The notes under the pieces were generated by a model. That model saw only the letters and a list, made by a program, of their open reading frames with translations. It was not told the origin of the DNA and searched no databases. A program made the position numbers and the translations under genes. Of a DNA stretch of 64,000 bases, positions 25,101 to 37,690 are shown piece after piece (positions within the stretch are counted from its first letter, which is position 1; each line of letters opens with the position of its first letter). Origin of the DNA: Tyto alba (Eukaryota > Chordata > Aves > Strigiformes > Tytonidae); the NCBI RefSeq assembly GCF_018691265.1, contig NW_024881321.1:16464698-16528697 (forward strand), in the 5' to 3' direction.

Positions 25101-27182
25101 ATAATTTTGTTTCCTAACACTACACAATTATTTTATTTTTTTAAAACCCTGAACAAGGTGACCAATATAAAAAATTTCTTCATTAGGCAACTCAGCACCA
25201 ATACTACTAAAAAAATAATGAACCTTTGTCAGTGACAGCAAACTTCACCCTTGCAGAAAGTTGATTAAATTTAATTGTCCAATACTACAGAATTAATTTA
25301 GCTTTATATAAGAAGGATTGGTCAAATTTTACTACTTGGCACACCATCATAACCCTAGTGAAGTCAAAATCTCTCTTTCCACAGGATAGAACTAAATCTT
25401 CCTGAAATGACGTACTGATTTCACAGGGTGTATGAGGAAGGACTTTGTCTCTCTTCAAAGAGAACATTGAAAAATAATTTTTAAATATTTCCACTAGAAA
25501 TAGAACTAGCGACATTTAATTTCTACAACCTCTCATATACCAGCCCTGTGAGGTGTACTAAAGGATGTTTTGTTACTTTTTTACTCATTTAGAAAGTTTT
25601 CTTCATTTCCTGATGAGAAACACCAATAAAGTCTCCCTTCTTTGAGACCCACTCATTTCATGGCACACACAGATGTTTAATATCTTCATAACATCCGTTC
25701 CTAACAAGTCAGCTGGAAAGTGGTCACTGGTTTCCAAGAAGGCGTCACTGGATGGGAGAAAAGGCATTGATCAAAAGGGAAACTTGCTGAGGCAGAGTGA
25801 TCTGTATGAAACTCCCCACTATAAGCAAATGGCTAGGAACTCCACTATAAGCAGCACACTTAAGCTGTGATTATAACAGAGCATAATATTTTTATTTTCA
25901 TGCTGAGTTAATAATGAAATAAAAATTATACTAATAACAATAAAAATGTCAAGGACACACACCTTCAAGAGCTAAATGCAGTGTTAACATTTAATCAACT
26001 AAGTTGCAGTGCAGAATGCTAAAACACAGCAAAATAAAACATGACAAATCTAGGATCATATAGTTTGATCATTCTTGCAAACAATTTCATATTATTATCT
26101 TTTCTGTAAATATCTGAAACAGGTAATAGAACAAAAACCACTCTTTAAAACCCTGAAATCTCCCTGAAATAATGCTGTTATAGCAAGACAGTTACTAAGA
26201 ATGAACAACAAATATCTCTAAATGCCTCAAGATACAATTGCGGTTCTAACTGTGATCAGAACAGTATAGAAACAGTTATAAACATACTGCATTCACATAT
26301 CACTATGTAGTCCAACAGAATGGATGGTTTTGATATTGTCTGTTTTTTTTTTTTTTTTGTTGTTTAAATTATTGGACTTAAATATTATCTTTTATGTTTG
26401 CAGATACTTGATTTTAAATATTTCACTTTCCATACCCTCAAATATAACATCATGTCAGAATACTAGTAAATACAAAACATCACAACTTCTCTAACCAAAA
26501 CAATGAGTGGTTTAAAAATGTTTTAAGATCTTGCTGTGGAAACAACTGAAAGTGTTAAATAAATATATATGCAGGTATGTTCTTAAGCAAAAGCATCATA
26601 TACTAGTTTACCCTGCTTGACAAAAGAAGAACATCATGGACTTTGAGATTTAAATTCTTTTACAAAATTAAACCTTTCTCAGGAAATCTCAATCTCAATT
26701 TTCAGTGCAAAGGTAATTTCTTACTGATGACACTTTGAAATGCCTAAAAAGCCAAACACTATGCTTCCTATCTTCAGCAAAGATAGAGTTTATTGACATA
26801 TTTCTTCACTATATTTCTTTAATTTAAAATTAATTTACAACAAATCAGAAGAATTATAAGACCCCAAATTAAATTTGATAGTAGTGTGCTGAAAATTCAG
26901 TTAAAAATTATTTTCTCATCAAGAAAACAACAAAAATATAATCATTTATTGCACTGGAGCACAAGCCCACCACATGCTATTACAGTAAAAGCTAGGCATT
27001 ATTTCCATCTGGCTTTGCGCACACAGGATGTTGTATAAACTACCAGAAGAGCTCTATTTCATTGTAATTAAAATTTAGTGTTACACTTAAGCAATAAGGC
27101 AACTCCAGGAGATGTGATTATCATGAGATAATGACCTTGGGGTGTTACAAGGCAAGGAAGAAACCAAATGCCTCTAATCCTC

Positions 27183-27220
27183 CAGGGGGTATGATTATTT
27201 CGGAATAACCACACCCCCTG
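27183..27220. repeat. Short hairpin with GGGGGT/ACCCCC stem
   Basis: CAGGGGGTATGATTATTTC is followed at once by GGAATAACCACACCCCCTG. The two halves pair as reverse complements except for two G/A differences and the turn. Outside it, CTAATCCT (left) can pair with AGG...GATTAG (right) across a 6-nt bulge, extending the foldback to about 27171-27234. Confidence 0.75.
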
Positions 27221-27505
27221 AGGTTGTGTGATTAGTATCAGAGACAAAGTCTGTACCGAGAATACAAATATGATTTTGTAGGGAAATGTTGGGGGGTTGA
27301 TCTAGGGGAAGTTGATAACTAGGAGTGCTGAAACAGCAGTTTCGGATAAATTGTGTTGTTCATGTGCTAATTCTAAAATGTCTTTAAGAACTCTCTGGAC
27401 ACATATAGAGCTGACAGTGATGTCATACCTGTATAAGTAATCCTCCATAAATGCACAGATCTAATCTTTTCCTCCTATTTTCATTTCATAAATTCCATTT
27501 CACAA

Positions 27506-27659
27506 TAGCAATAAACCATGGTAAGCAATGCATTTCTGGGGGATTATTCCACTTCTCAGGTGGCTGAAGTCACTCAAACTTTAGCCTCGTTTCTTTCAAG
27601 ACATCTGAGAAGTGCAATAATTCCCCAGAAATGTACTGCTTGTCATGTCTTATTGCTTA
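27506..27659. repeat. Long imperfect inverted repeat (57-bp arms, 37-nt loop)
   Basis: The left arm (27507-27563) and the right arm (27601-27657) align as reverse complements without gaps, with 47 of 57 positions matching. Seven of the ten differences are transitions, and five of them would be G:U pairs in a plus-strand transcript, so 52 of 57 positions could pair in RNA. The loop is 27564-27600. I recognise no known family. It could be a MITE-like element, a small-RNA precursor or an old inverted duplication. Confidence 0.8.
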
Positions 27660-27660
27660 A

Positions 27661-30600
27661 TTACTTTGTACTTATCAAGTAGTTGCTCTTTAAATGAATG
27701 CAGAAGCATAGTATGTTTTACAATTATGGTGTGTATAGGAGCAATATAACACTGTTATGACAAAACATAAAATAAGTAATTGTTACTGTAGAAGTACAAA
27801 CTAAAACTGCAGTACAAACTATGGTACAACCTATGTTGGGTGTAGAACACTTTATAATTCTGTAAGTATCTTGTATATGATTAAGTAATGGGACACGTTC
27901 AGCTATATTAGGGATAGAAAACAAGGATCAGAATGAAAAGATACAACAGATAATGGAAAACCAAACTCTAATTACAGAGTTTATATTCCTCTTGCTATTG
28001 ATAGCTTTGGGAATATGTCAAAATTTCTGAATCTAGTGAAATCACATTACTAGTGATTCTAGTAATGAAAAAAATGAGTCAAATGGTAAGATGTATCAGC
28101 AACAATGGGGAGAGGACACATATTGCTATCAATCTTTCAGAAAATAAAATGCCCCAAAATGGGGCAGGGAGAATAAAGAGCATCTTTTACTTGCAGTAAA
28201 TGGAAATCCTGTTTGATTTTTTATGAAATCCTTAACACTACAATGTTATTCACAGTTGTGAGCAACAGGAAAGGATGTGGAATTGAAAAACTCTATTTGC
28301 ACAATTCCTATGAGAACTATTGTTGAAACCATCACAGCTAGTCTCTACAAGAGCTCACTTCAGTTTCTTACTGAAGTGGTTTCCATCCTTCCTTTCCTAT
28401 GGCTAAAACAGGGTCTGCTGGAAGTAAGCATTTATCTTAGCTGGTGAAAAAAAAGAAGCTGAGAGATAGCTGCTAAGACTTCAAAGGCTTGATTTTATGT
28501 GTTTGACTATCTACATAAGTTCACAATCTACTTCTGAGTTACAGAAGGTCAGGAATGAAAAATGAAAAAAATATTGGAAGCATGGATATGGATACCATGA
28601 GTTCCATATATATGTTGAAAAACACTTATTTGTAACAGAAAGCACTTTCTTCTCCTGGTGCTGTTAAAAATAATGTCTGTCTTTTTAAAGCAGGGAATGT
28701 ATGAACACTGGTTTGTCTACTGAGTTTGAGGCCCTACCTGTCTAGAAGGAGCCACACAGAAAGATTTAACCAGCCCAGAAATTCTATTAAAGTATACAAT
28801 ACAGCAATTCAAAACCAAAGAAATCACTTGACTGCCAGCTGAAGCAACTTACAAAAGTTTCATTCAAGGATACGAAGCTCAAAGACTGCCTTAATGTTCT
28901 GGAAATACAAAAAGATAAATTTGTCAATGTAACAAAATAATATTTATTCACAACTGGTTTTGTCTGCATTGTCTACACCATGTAAATAAACTATTATGGA
29001 GAGTAGATATGATTGCTAATACTGATTGTCTCATTTAAAAGTGTTTCTTTATGCTAACGTAATATATTTCAATAGCAGAACTATAATGCTTCATTAAAGG
29101 AAAAATGTCTGAAACTAATTTTTACTTTACACTTACCAAATATGTCTTACATTCCCTCATTTTGGCTTGCTGGCAAAACTGATGCTTGGGTCTGCTCCAA
29201 GCGAAGTCTTTCCCCTTCAGAGTAGGAGTCCCACCCAAGGTAGCATTGCAAAAGTGACTAACTGACAGATATATGACAGGCATACAGATGTAAGCAGAAC
29301 ATCTCAATGTTTCAGAGCAATTCTTCCTTCATATGATATGTGAAGAAGAAAATCCCTTTTGGAGAAACAAGGATGAGTTTGGCTGAAATGAAATCCAAAG
29401 CCCCTTCATTACCTTGATAATATATAATTCAAGGAAATCGTAATAGATAACACACATCATCTGTGAATCTATAGTATGTAACTATGAACCTGAAAGAAAA
29501 TCAACCTGAAAATTTCCACCCAAACTCATAATATAACTCTATCTCTGTCCATTGCAGCATAAAGAGCCACTTTGATGCTAGGGACTTATCTATTAATGCT
29601 GAATACTTGTAGTGAGAAATTTTAATACTCTGCTGTAGTAGAAAAAAGACTTCCCATGCTAGCATCCTAATTTTCTTGATAGTTACTGTCACTGCAACCC
29701 TTAATTTAGAGCACAGAATTGGCACAATGGTAAATTACAGTGCTCCTCAAGAGCTTCACCTTCCAACCCTGGCACTGCGATTGTGTCAGAATTTGAAAGA
29801 AGAAAAAGAGTTTATTTCTCAGTGAGTGTGATGTCACGTTGAGCAAGAAGGAACACATGAAGTGATTTGCAATGCCAGTGTGCTAGTTCAGAGCTCGTCA
29901 CTCACATGACATTTCTGGACTATTGTTCTTGGTAATTTTTTAAAATTGTCACTTCAAACCTCCTTGAAAACAGCTAATAAGAGTGGCACTGAGTTGGCAT
30001 AATGTTGAATGTCATTTACAAGTAGATTATACTTCCTTCATCTATGTACACATCATCTGTTTTTATTAAAAAAAAAAAAAACCATTAAAAAGAGAAAACG
30101 CTGCATACAGAAGAGCGCTAAGAAGAGACTTTCTTCTTAACTACTAGGGAATCTATACTGAACTGATCTTACTTGGATGGTAATACCTTTTCATGCCTCA
30201 AGTGTAGATATGGAGTGTAGGTCAGAGATGAAGTTATGTAAAAACTACAAGTTGTTTTTCAAAGACTGAGATAAAAATTGTCAAAGTAACTCATGAACAT
30301 TGTTTGATCAGCAAGAACTTTCAGAAATATTAAAAATCCAGACTTGGGCCATGCATAAAGCCAGTCACAGAGGCAAAGAAGCATGATGTATTATCCCAGA
30401 GGATGGTATCATTTGTATGTTCTCCGCAGACCTGAAAGGTCTTGTAACCCCCAGTATGAAAATGTTTAATTAATTAACCTACCTGGATTCCTCACAGCTA
30501 GAGCCAAGACTTTAATATACAGCTTGTGAGTGACAGACTATATTGAAACGAGGAAATTCAGAAGTACCCTACACTGTATTCTGACCAAAACATGCCAGCA

Positions 30601-33564
30601 CTTTTCTGCTTCTTGGTCCCCAGGAATATAGAAAAGGGATTTATTGCACTCTCAGAGAAAAAAATTACAGGATAAGAGGGGGATCAAGACTCTGGCATGT
30701 ATAGCAGCACATTTCTACACACAGATTGAGACTGCCATAGAGCACTAGCCTTTTTTTTTCTGGCCTGTCAAAGGGCAGAGCAGGTTTCTTTGGTCCACCT
30801 GGCAGCCGGGAGCCAAGAGACAGGCAGAGGAACAGACTAGATGGGCCTCCCTATCAATCAGCATTTACGTACCTCAGGTCATCTGGCAAAACAGCACATG
30901 CTCCTGCCTGCCCAGTTTGCAGACCAGAGAGATCTGGAGAAAGTAGGAGAATAGTGTTTCTGGGCTATTGCAGGATCAAAGAAGGTGACAAACATTCAAG
31001 TGGAAGAAGGCAGGGATATCTGGAAGAAATATTGTTGGCATGGGGACACTCAGGGTACCAAGATAAGAGAAAGAAGTTTAGAGGGAACCAGAGAGTACAG
31101 AGGTAAAGGAAAGCACTGGGTTGAGCTGCTAGTGTATAGGGAGTGGATAAACTGAACCCTTTAATGGCTTAGTTTAAAGCATGTCCTGCTTCCAGGATTA
31201 ATATAATTTTAATGCTTCCGATGTAAATTTTGGAGCAAACAATGAACACTCTCTGCAGACAAAAGTATTCTTTCCAAGAAAGTTGCTGTACTAACTTTCC
31301 AAGCAGAAGCAGAAGACGGCATTTCTTCTTATCTTTTCCATCTGAAAGTTGAACGGAAATACCTCTCATCAAACCCACGATTTGGGTGAGAAATGGTGCA
31401 GTCATATTTAAAAAACTGAGTCAACGAAGGCAACAGATAAATACAAGGGAAAAGCTGAGTCAAACCAAATGCTGAAGTATTCATGGAAGATAAATAATTG
31501 AAGAACAAAAACTGTACCTTGAGAAATTTGTTACAATATGGTAATTTGTACATCCAAAATCCTATACTGCAAACTGGAGTATCCTTCATCTCACTTGTGA
31601 GGCTTTTTTTTTACAGTAATTTTATTTAACTCTTCCCTCATAAATTTAGTTCAGCATTTATAAACAATACACTGCAGAAAACTATTTTGTTGCATTGTAA
31701 AATAACTATACCAGTCCAAAAATCACAAAGGATGGTATTTTTTGTTTTCTTAATGGTAGATAGTAAAAAAAATTTGCTAAAATATTCTGTACAGAAGAGT
31801 AAAAATCTATTAGCATTCCTGATGCCTCTAACCCAGTGGAATTCATGTTTTATAAATTAAATGTTAGATCTTATTTCTTTATTGACTGGCAAAAGCCAGA
31901 TAAAATCCCAGAAGAATACCTACAGTGCATCTTTTCTGACATGGGGCAATTGGCTGTTTCATTACAGGGAAATCAAACCAGATGTAACTTGATTCTTTAT
32001 TACTTTCTTGTAGGGCAGATATGGATCAATCTTTGGAAACTAGTATGGATGATAATTTAGATGATAACTTGAAGAGATCATATTTTAGTGTGTAAGGCCA
32101 GACAAAATCATGAAATTTTGCTTTGGAGCATTTAAAACTCAGTGAAAAGTACTGCCACATAATTCCAAGCATTTAAAATCTAGGGACACTTCATCAATAC
32201 TTGTTAAATAAATTTTTAAATTTTATTCCATTATTACTTTTCAAGCACTTTATGGTGTGAGGGTTAGGAAATATTTAGTGTTGTGTACAGGGCTGTTACC
32301 TAATGGGTAAATTCACATGTTTTTCATCCATGTTAGATAAAAATGACTATATATTCCCAGATCCCCTTATTTAGGGTGACTGTTTCTCATCTCTCTCTAG
32401 TTGACAAATCTAAACTGCTCATGCAGGTTCCATCTGTAGTCAGTCAAAAGCAGTAAGATTTCCAGATGGTGATTCAACATATGTGTTTTAGTTGTATTAC
32501 TATGGATGGAATGAAACCTACTTTGGAGACCTTCCTTTTCTATAATACTTCCTAAGATAGACTTACATAATTTCATAATTAAGCTTGAAAGCTGCAGAGC
32601 TAACTTGAAACAGTTAAATTAAATGAGAAATATCCCAGTTTTACTAATTCATTTTTAATTACCTAACTATATAACAAAAATACATGGCAAAATAAAGTGA
32701 TATTTACTATGTATTGATTGATACAATGCTCAGCAGTATACAAGTAAAATGTGACATATCAAGTTAGATTAGGTACATAAGCTTAATCATTATTAAAACA
32801 TAATAAACTTTGCTAACAGGAATCTCAAGAAGTTCAACAAAAGGAAATGCAAACTCTTGCACCAGGGAGGAATAATATCATGCACCAGGAATACCATCTG
32901 GAAAGCAGGTTGGCACTTCTCCCTCTCCCCACATTGTCTGTTAAGTGTTGTCTTTTCTTAGCATTTGAATTAAGATGATGTTTTATTTTCTTCCCCTAAC
33001 AAGTCTGTCTTTTGCCTGTGACCATAATGGGTTTGCTACTCCTCAGATGGATTCTTTGAGTCATTTCTGCTTCCCATTCTCCTTCCCATACCTGATAGGG
33101 AAAGGGGTGAGTGAATGTCTGCATGGTGCTCAGTACCCTCTGGGCCTAAATCACAACACAACCTCAGCCATTCTGTGTTATAAAACCTGAGGATACTCAT
33201 TCTCTTCACTGATCCCCAAAGATGTAAAAAAGTACCAAGTCATAGCAAAAATCAGAAAGGGAAATTGTCTCTCTGAGTGACCTGGTCTCTATACATGATA
33301 ATCCAGGTGAAATTACACAGCCTGTGGATTTAAATAGAGCCACTATTAAATCTCACACATTATTGTCAGAAATCTTACTGTGCCCCAAACAGTAAAGGAA
33401 TAAAGATGAGATCCATTAAATGAGCATCTCTGCAAGGGATTTGACAATAGCTCACTAAATAATGTCATTAACAAATACCAAATGCTACAAAGCATACATT
33501 TTGTAAACCAATCATGCTAATGAAAGAAACAGCCTGAATTGGAAATTGTAATTTAATACAGGAC
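27661..33564. other. Unassigned non-coding DNA
   Basis: No gene is found. The segment at about 30580-31150 is GC-elevated, with purine-rich stretches and no recognised repeat. A 9-bp perfect inverted repeat with a 5-nt loop lies at 28045-28067. There is a poly-A run near 30067-30081. The rest is AT-rich with no identifiable element. Confidence 0.5.
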
Positions 33565-33980
33565 AAGAAGGAGTCAGGAATTCATCTAGTCCTTTCTTTT
33601 CCTCCAAGACCAGCTTGAGTCCATGCTTAGCAGAAGTCTGTTTAATTTATTCTTGAAAATATCCAGGTAAATGGATTCCAGGGTGCCATATGTAATCTGT
33701 TACATATAGTCCCACTATCCTCATAGCTGGAAAGCTTTTTCTTCATACCTGTCTTCACCTGGTCAATGAGCAAGGACACCTCTTTACAGTAATCTTATAT
33801 ATTGGCCAGCAATTACATAGACATAACCACTCAGAAGTCTTCTTTTCTCTGTCTTGAAACAAAAAAACACTCAAAACACCCAGCCATTTTCCCCTATGCA
33901 ATATTTTACACTAGAACTGTCATCAGGCAGTCTTCTGGCAGTCTACAATATCCCAGATTTCACGCAGGTATGACTTACAT
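33565..33980 (-). mobile_element. Degraded CR1 LINE fragment
   Basis: The plus strand reads as the reverse complement of an old CR1 3' region. It has 'TTCATCTAGTCC', then 'TCTTGAAAATATCCAGGTAA', then 'AGCTGGAAAGCTTTTTCTTC', and a later 'CAGAAGTCTTCTTTTCTCTG' segment. These correspond in order to the well-known CR1 stretches 'catctagtccaaccc', 'aaatatctccagggatgg', 'agtaaagaagtttttcct' and 'agtcttctcttctcca'. It is heavily diverged, with several indels. The 5' side fades out near 33980. Confidence 0.7.
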
Positions 33981-34911
33981 ATAGCAACAAGAAAGGGAGA
34001 CAATGGAGAAATAACTGCTAGGCCCCAGAAAGGGCTGTAGATTCAGTGGGATGCAACCTTAAGGACAGAATCAGCACAAGGTAACTGAAGAACAGGGGAG
34101 GAACAAATTTTTCTGAAAATAGTGGCAATTTTCAAGTAGTTTTTAACGTACAGCTTGGCTTGATAACTACAAATTCAAGATCTAAAAACTGTCACAGTAC
34201 TAAACCTTTCCTAGCTGTGGTGGATTAAGGTCTTTACTACAAGTTTTCTAATAGCTAAAGGTCATCCAAGATTTATGCCTGTCCAAATATAATGTTTTCT
34301 TGTTCCAGGCTGTTAAAACTAGCAGTAGCTAATATAGGCAGGCCCTGTACATTGTCCATATAGATAGGCTGTGTATAATGTCCATTTTCAGCTCATTTAA
34401 CAGTGGCCATGAATTGCATCTAAAATGAAAAAAAAACACAAAAAAGAACAATGTTTCTTTTTGAGGAATATAGTATATCATTAGAAGCAACAATGGACTT
34501 CTATATTTGAAACCTGAATTTGCAGTAAAGTTCTTAACAGATAGATTCTGAAGTCTTTTTTAAAAAAAAAAAAAAGGTAGGATGTAAACACGACTTCTAC
34601 ATCTAAATTAGTACACATCTGAATACTTTGCTTCAAAAAACCCCCCAGTTATTTCCGATATCTTTTCTTAACAAATCATAATACAAATGAAATCAGCACT
34701 TTGCTAATTGTTGCAAAAAACACAAAGAACAGAGTTATTTCTCTATGATATTTTTCTGGGACCACCAATCTCATATTCTCTCTGTCAGCATGAAAACCCT
34801 TGATGTGATAAGAGCTACCTTTTGACAGTCACCTTCATGTAATATTCAAACCCTTTTTCATCATCACAGGTACAGTACAAGTCTGAGATCTCTGTTTGAA
34901 GAAGATAGAGA
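33981..34911. other. Unassigned non-coding DNA
   Basis: AT-rich, with an A run at about 34561-34574 and no gene or nameable repeat. Confidence 0.5.
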
Positions 34912-35115
34912 AGTTGATTCACACCTTTGTCATGTCTATGTTGGGCTACTGCAATTTAGCTAAGTCAAGCTAAAATGCTTGCTTCAGCTTCTTCAATTTT
35001 GTCAAAACATCAATTGCTACAAATCTACCCCAACTCAATATTGTTTATCAACCGACTTCTTTAAGAGTTTCCATTTACTTCTAGTAAAACATCACATTTA
35101 TTTTAAAGGAAAGCT
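34912..35115 (+). mobile_element. L2-like LINE relic, end of reverse transcriptase domain
   Basis: In the plus frame the codons read F-V-M-S-M-L-G-Y-C-N (G-Y-C-N at 34944-34955). After a frame shift comes L-Q-L-L-Q-F-C-Q-N. This parallels the L2 clade signature 'SRLDYCNALY...KLQLVQNAAAR', followed by a decayed 'PTLRELHWLP'-like region. Several frame breaks make it a dead and very old copy. The identification rests on motif order recalled from the family, with no alignment. Confidence 0.55.
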
Positions 35116-36831
35116 TTCAGCTGGAGAACCATACAAGTCTTGCTAATTTGTGCGCTTATTTAATAGACTAGATTTTGAAAGGAGCTTTCAAGTATGTAGG
35201 CATAAGCATTCACACATTTAAATAATAGAGTTTATGCTTGCAAAGCCCATTTTGACAAAAGGGATTTACTTTAGAAAAATTCTATCCTGTGTGTAGTTAA
35301 GTGCTAGATCCATCACATACATGCAGAAATGACAATGTTTTTAAGATAGATGAACAAATTTTTCCATGAGAAAAAAGTTTTGAGTACACCCATGGAGTCA
35401 AGCATTTCAGAATTTGGCCTAGATTTAAAGTGGATTTTCTACAGAAGGTACCATTGTTAAAGCAGCAATTTCAGGACAACACTGCCACAGTTCACGTCCT
35501 GTTTTAATGGTTTTGAGGGAAATAATGTGGTAGTTTGTACCACTGTCTCATTTGTGATTTTTTTCTTATAACCTTACTTAGTATAAATAGCTAAAAACAG
35601 AAGTGGAAGCTGTGGTAATCTAAACCAGTTTTCTGCATGAAAACTGTAGATTTCTTCTCCTTATTTGCGCATATAACCTAATAAAGTATTATTGAAATAA
35701 GTTGCTTCTTTTAGAAAGACATCTGACATTGATAAAAGGACTCCAAGTGATGGGGAATTAACCATATTCTTCACTAATCCTTTGCAAAGCTGATTGCCCT
35801 CACTGTTATAAATGTGTATCTTGCATCTACTCTTTCAACTGAAATCCCCTGTGACTGCACATTGGTTCAAGTAAGATGCCATGACTTGTGTAAGAGCTTA
35901 ATACATCAATGACTGCTCCAAGTGCTGACAATACAAAATGAGTGAGCTTTCCCCAACCATCAGATCAGATACAATAATCTTGTTACAGAACATTTATGCT
36001 TAAATTTAAATTTATAAAGCATTGCACAGGATTTTAACCATGCTATTTCACTGATCATAATGGAAATTGTCTGACTGCATGCCCTACAAGTTGCTGATAA
36101 AATGTATGTGTTAGACACTAAGGGCAAGATATATGAAATGAATTGGGTGCTGCTGTGCTGGGATTTGTAATACCTAAACTTTTAAGCTGCTTGACTTCCT
36201 TTCTGCTATCAATGTCCTGGATTAGATGGCCAAGACTCAGTGAGAATAACCGTATAAATCAGTGGGAACACATAGCTGCCTCACAGCAGCCTGCAAGTTC
36301 TGTAGGAAGCCTCTTTATCCTATCCACAATAAAGCTTTAGCTATTGCTAAAGAGGAAATAAATATTGAATTACATTTCTGGCTACAGTTTAGCAGCTTAC
36401 TCTGCAATTAGAAGGCACTGAAGATGCTCTCTGTACTTCAAAATCGTGTGTCCAGGAGGTAGAGATACTTATCCCCTTCTGTGTGAGGGGATGAGTCAGA
36501 AGAAACTCTTTAAGAGAAGGTAGTAAGGGTGATGACTCTTTTACACAAGGACTCCTAAGTTAAACCTACATTCCAGCATGTGTGAAATTTTCAATCAGTT
36601 GCTTTCTCTGTCTGAAATAACTATACTCCCCCACCACCCAAAAGATCAACCTAAACACAGCAGACATCACACTATTTTCTGAACTCTACTACAAAGTTTT
36701 GTATTGTCAACATCCTCCAGATTCATTCCCTAAGCCAGGTCACCAGCATGATATTTCTGCTATCACCATTCTCTAATCCTCTGTCCCCAAATAAAGATTT
36801 TAAATCCAAGTGCCACATGTCCCTCAGCTTT
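35116..36831. other. Unassigned non-coding DNA
   Basis: AT-rich, with no open frame of note and no recognisable repeat. Confidence 0.5.
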
Positions 36832-37690
36832 TCACAGAATCATTAAATGGTTGAGGTTGGAAGGAATCTCTGGAAGTTATCTGGTCCAACTCACCTGCTT
36901 AAGCAGGGCCACCTAGATCCAGTTGTCCAGACTTGTGTCCAGATGACTTTCGAATATCTTCAAGGAGGGAGATTCCACAGCCTCTCTGGGCAATCTGCAC
37001 CAGTGCTTGGTCATCCTCACAGTAAAATAGTGTTTCCTGATCTTCAAACAGAACATCCTGTGTTTCAGTTTGTGTCCATTGTCCCTGGTCCTGTCACTGG
37101 GCACCACTGAAAAGAGCCTGGTTCTGTCCTCTTTGTGTCATGTCTTCAAGTATGCATATGCATAGATAAGATCCCCCTGATCCTTCTCATCTCCAGACTG
37201 AACAGTCCCAGCTCGCTCAGTCTTTTCTCATAGGAGAGATGCTCCAGTACCTTCATCATCTTCATGTCCCTTTGCTGAACTCTCTCCAGTGTGTCTTGTA
37301 CTGAGGAGCCCAGAACTAGACACAGTACTTCAGAAGTAGCCTCACCAATGCTGAGCAGAGGGAAGGATCACCTCCCTTGACCTGCTGGCAACCTCATAAT
37401 GCAATCCGGAATATCATTTGCCTTCTTTGTGACAAGGGTACATTGCTGTTTCATGTTTAGCTTGGTGTCCACCAGGAGTCCCAGGTCCTTTTCTACAAAT
37501 CTACTTTCCAGGTGGGCAGTGTCCATCACATGTTGGTGCATTTCTACTCTGCTGCTTCCATACTCCCTGTTTTTCAAACTCCTGCATCATGAACAAGCTA
37601 TATGTATTTGGTTCTTTGATCCTGGTTTCCTGAAGGCTTACTTCTGAACCGTATGGGTTATTGTTTCCAGGAAGCAGCTGCAGTACCACA
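36832..37690 (-). mobile_element. CR1 LINE, 5'-truncated copy with intact 3' end
   Basis: On the minus strand this ends at 36832 with the CR1 3' tail (ATTCTGTGAA), preceded by the usual 'CCTTCCAACCTCAACCATT' segment. The ORF2 C-terminus is still readable in the minus frame: E-K-D-L-G-L-L-V-D-T-K-L-N-M-K-Q-Q-C is encoded within about 37440-37500, which is the standard CR1 'EKDLGVLVD.KLN.SQQC' motif. Further upstream, 'GNNNPYG' recalls 'GxNNP', but the two motifs are separated by about 80 extra bases (about 37570-37650) compared with the family, suggesting a small insertion. Stops and frameshifts show it is inactive. It is less diverged than the copies at 9.7, 33.6 and 57.8 kb. Confidence 0.93.

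Larger units (their letters stand above)
17150..27086. other. Unassigned AT-rich non-coding DNA
   Basis: Ten kilobases without a gene or a nameable transposable element. It holds poly-A at 18085-18103, poly-T at 26343-26358, a 23-bp near-palindrome at 19121-19143, and blocks with the look of conserved non-coding DNA (about 20285-20440 and 21820-22140). The open frames at 21478-21798 and minus 22841-23170 (106 and 109 codons) show no domain, signal peptide or family motif. Confidence 0.5.
27087..27660. repeat. Region bounded by a 12-bp inverted repeat and holding two foldbacks
   Basis: TTAAGCAATAAG at 27087-27098 is repeated as a perfect reverse complement at 27649-27660. Between them lie a compact hairpin (27183-27220) and a larger foldback (27506-27659), whose right arm includes the outer repeat. 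The outer pair could be terminal repeats of a small DNA transposon beginning at a TTAA, or a chance match in AT-rich DNA. No transposase fragment is present. Confidence 0.35.

Noticed and set aside
36847..37110. Plus-strand open frame of 87 codons
   Set aside because: It is the antisense shadow of the CR1 3' region.
37368..37577. Minus-strand open frame of 69 codons as a possible gene
   Set aside because: It encodes the C-terminal CR1 ORF2 motif EKDLGLLVD and so is part of a dead LINE, not a host gene.
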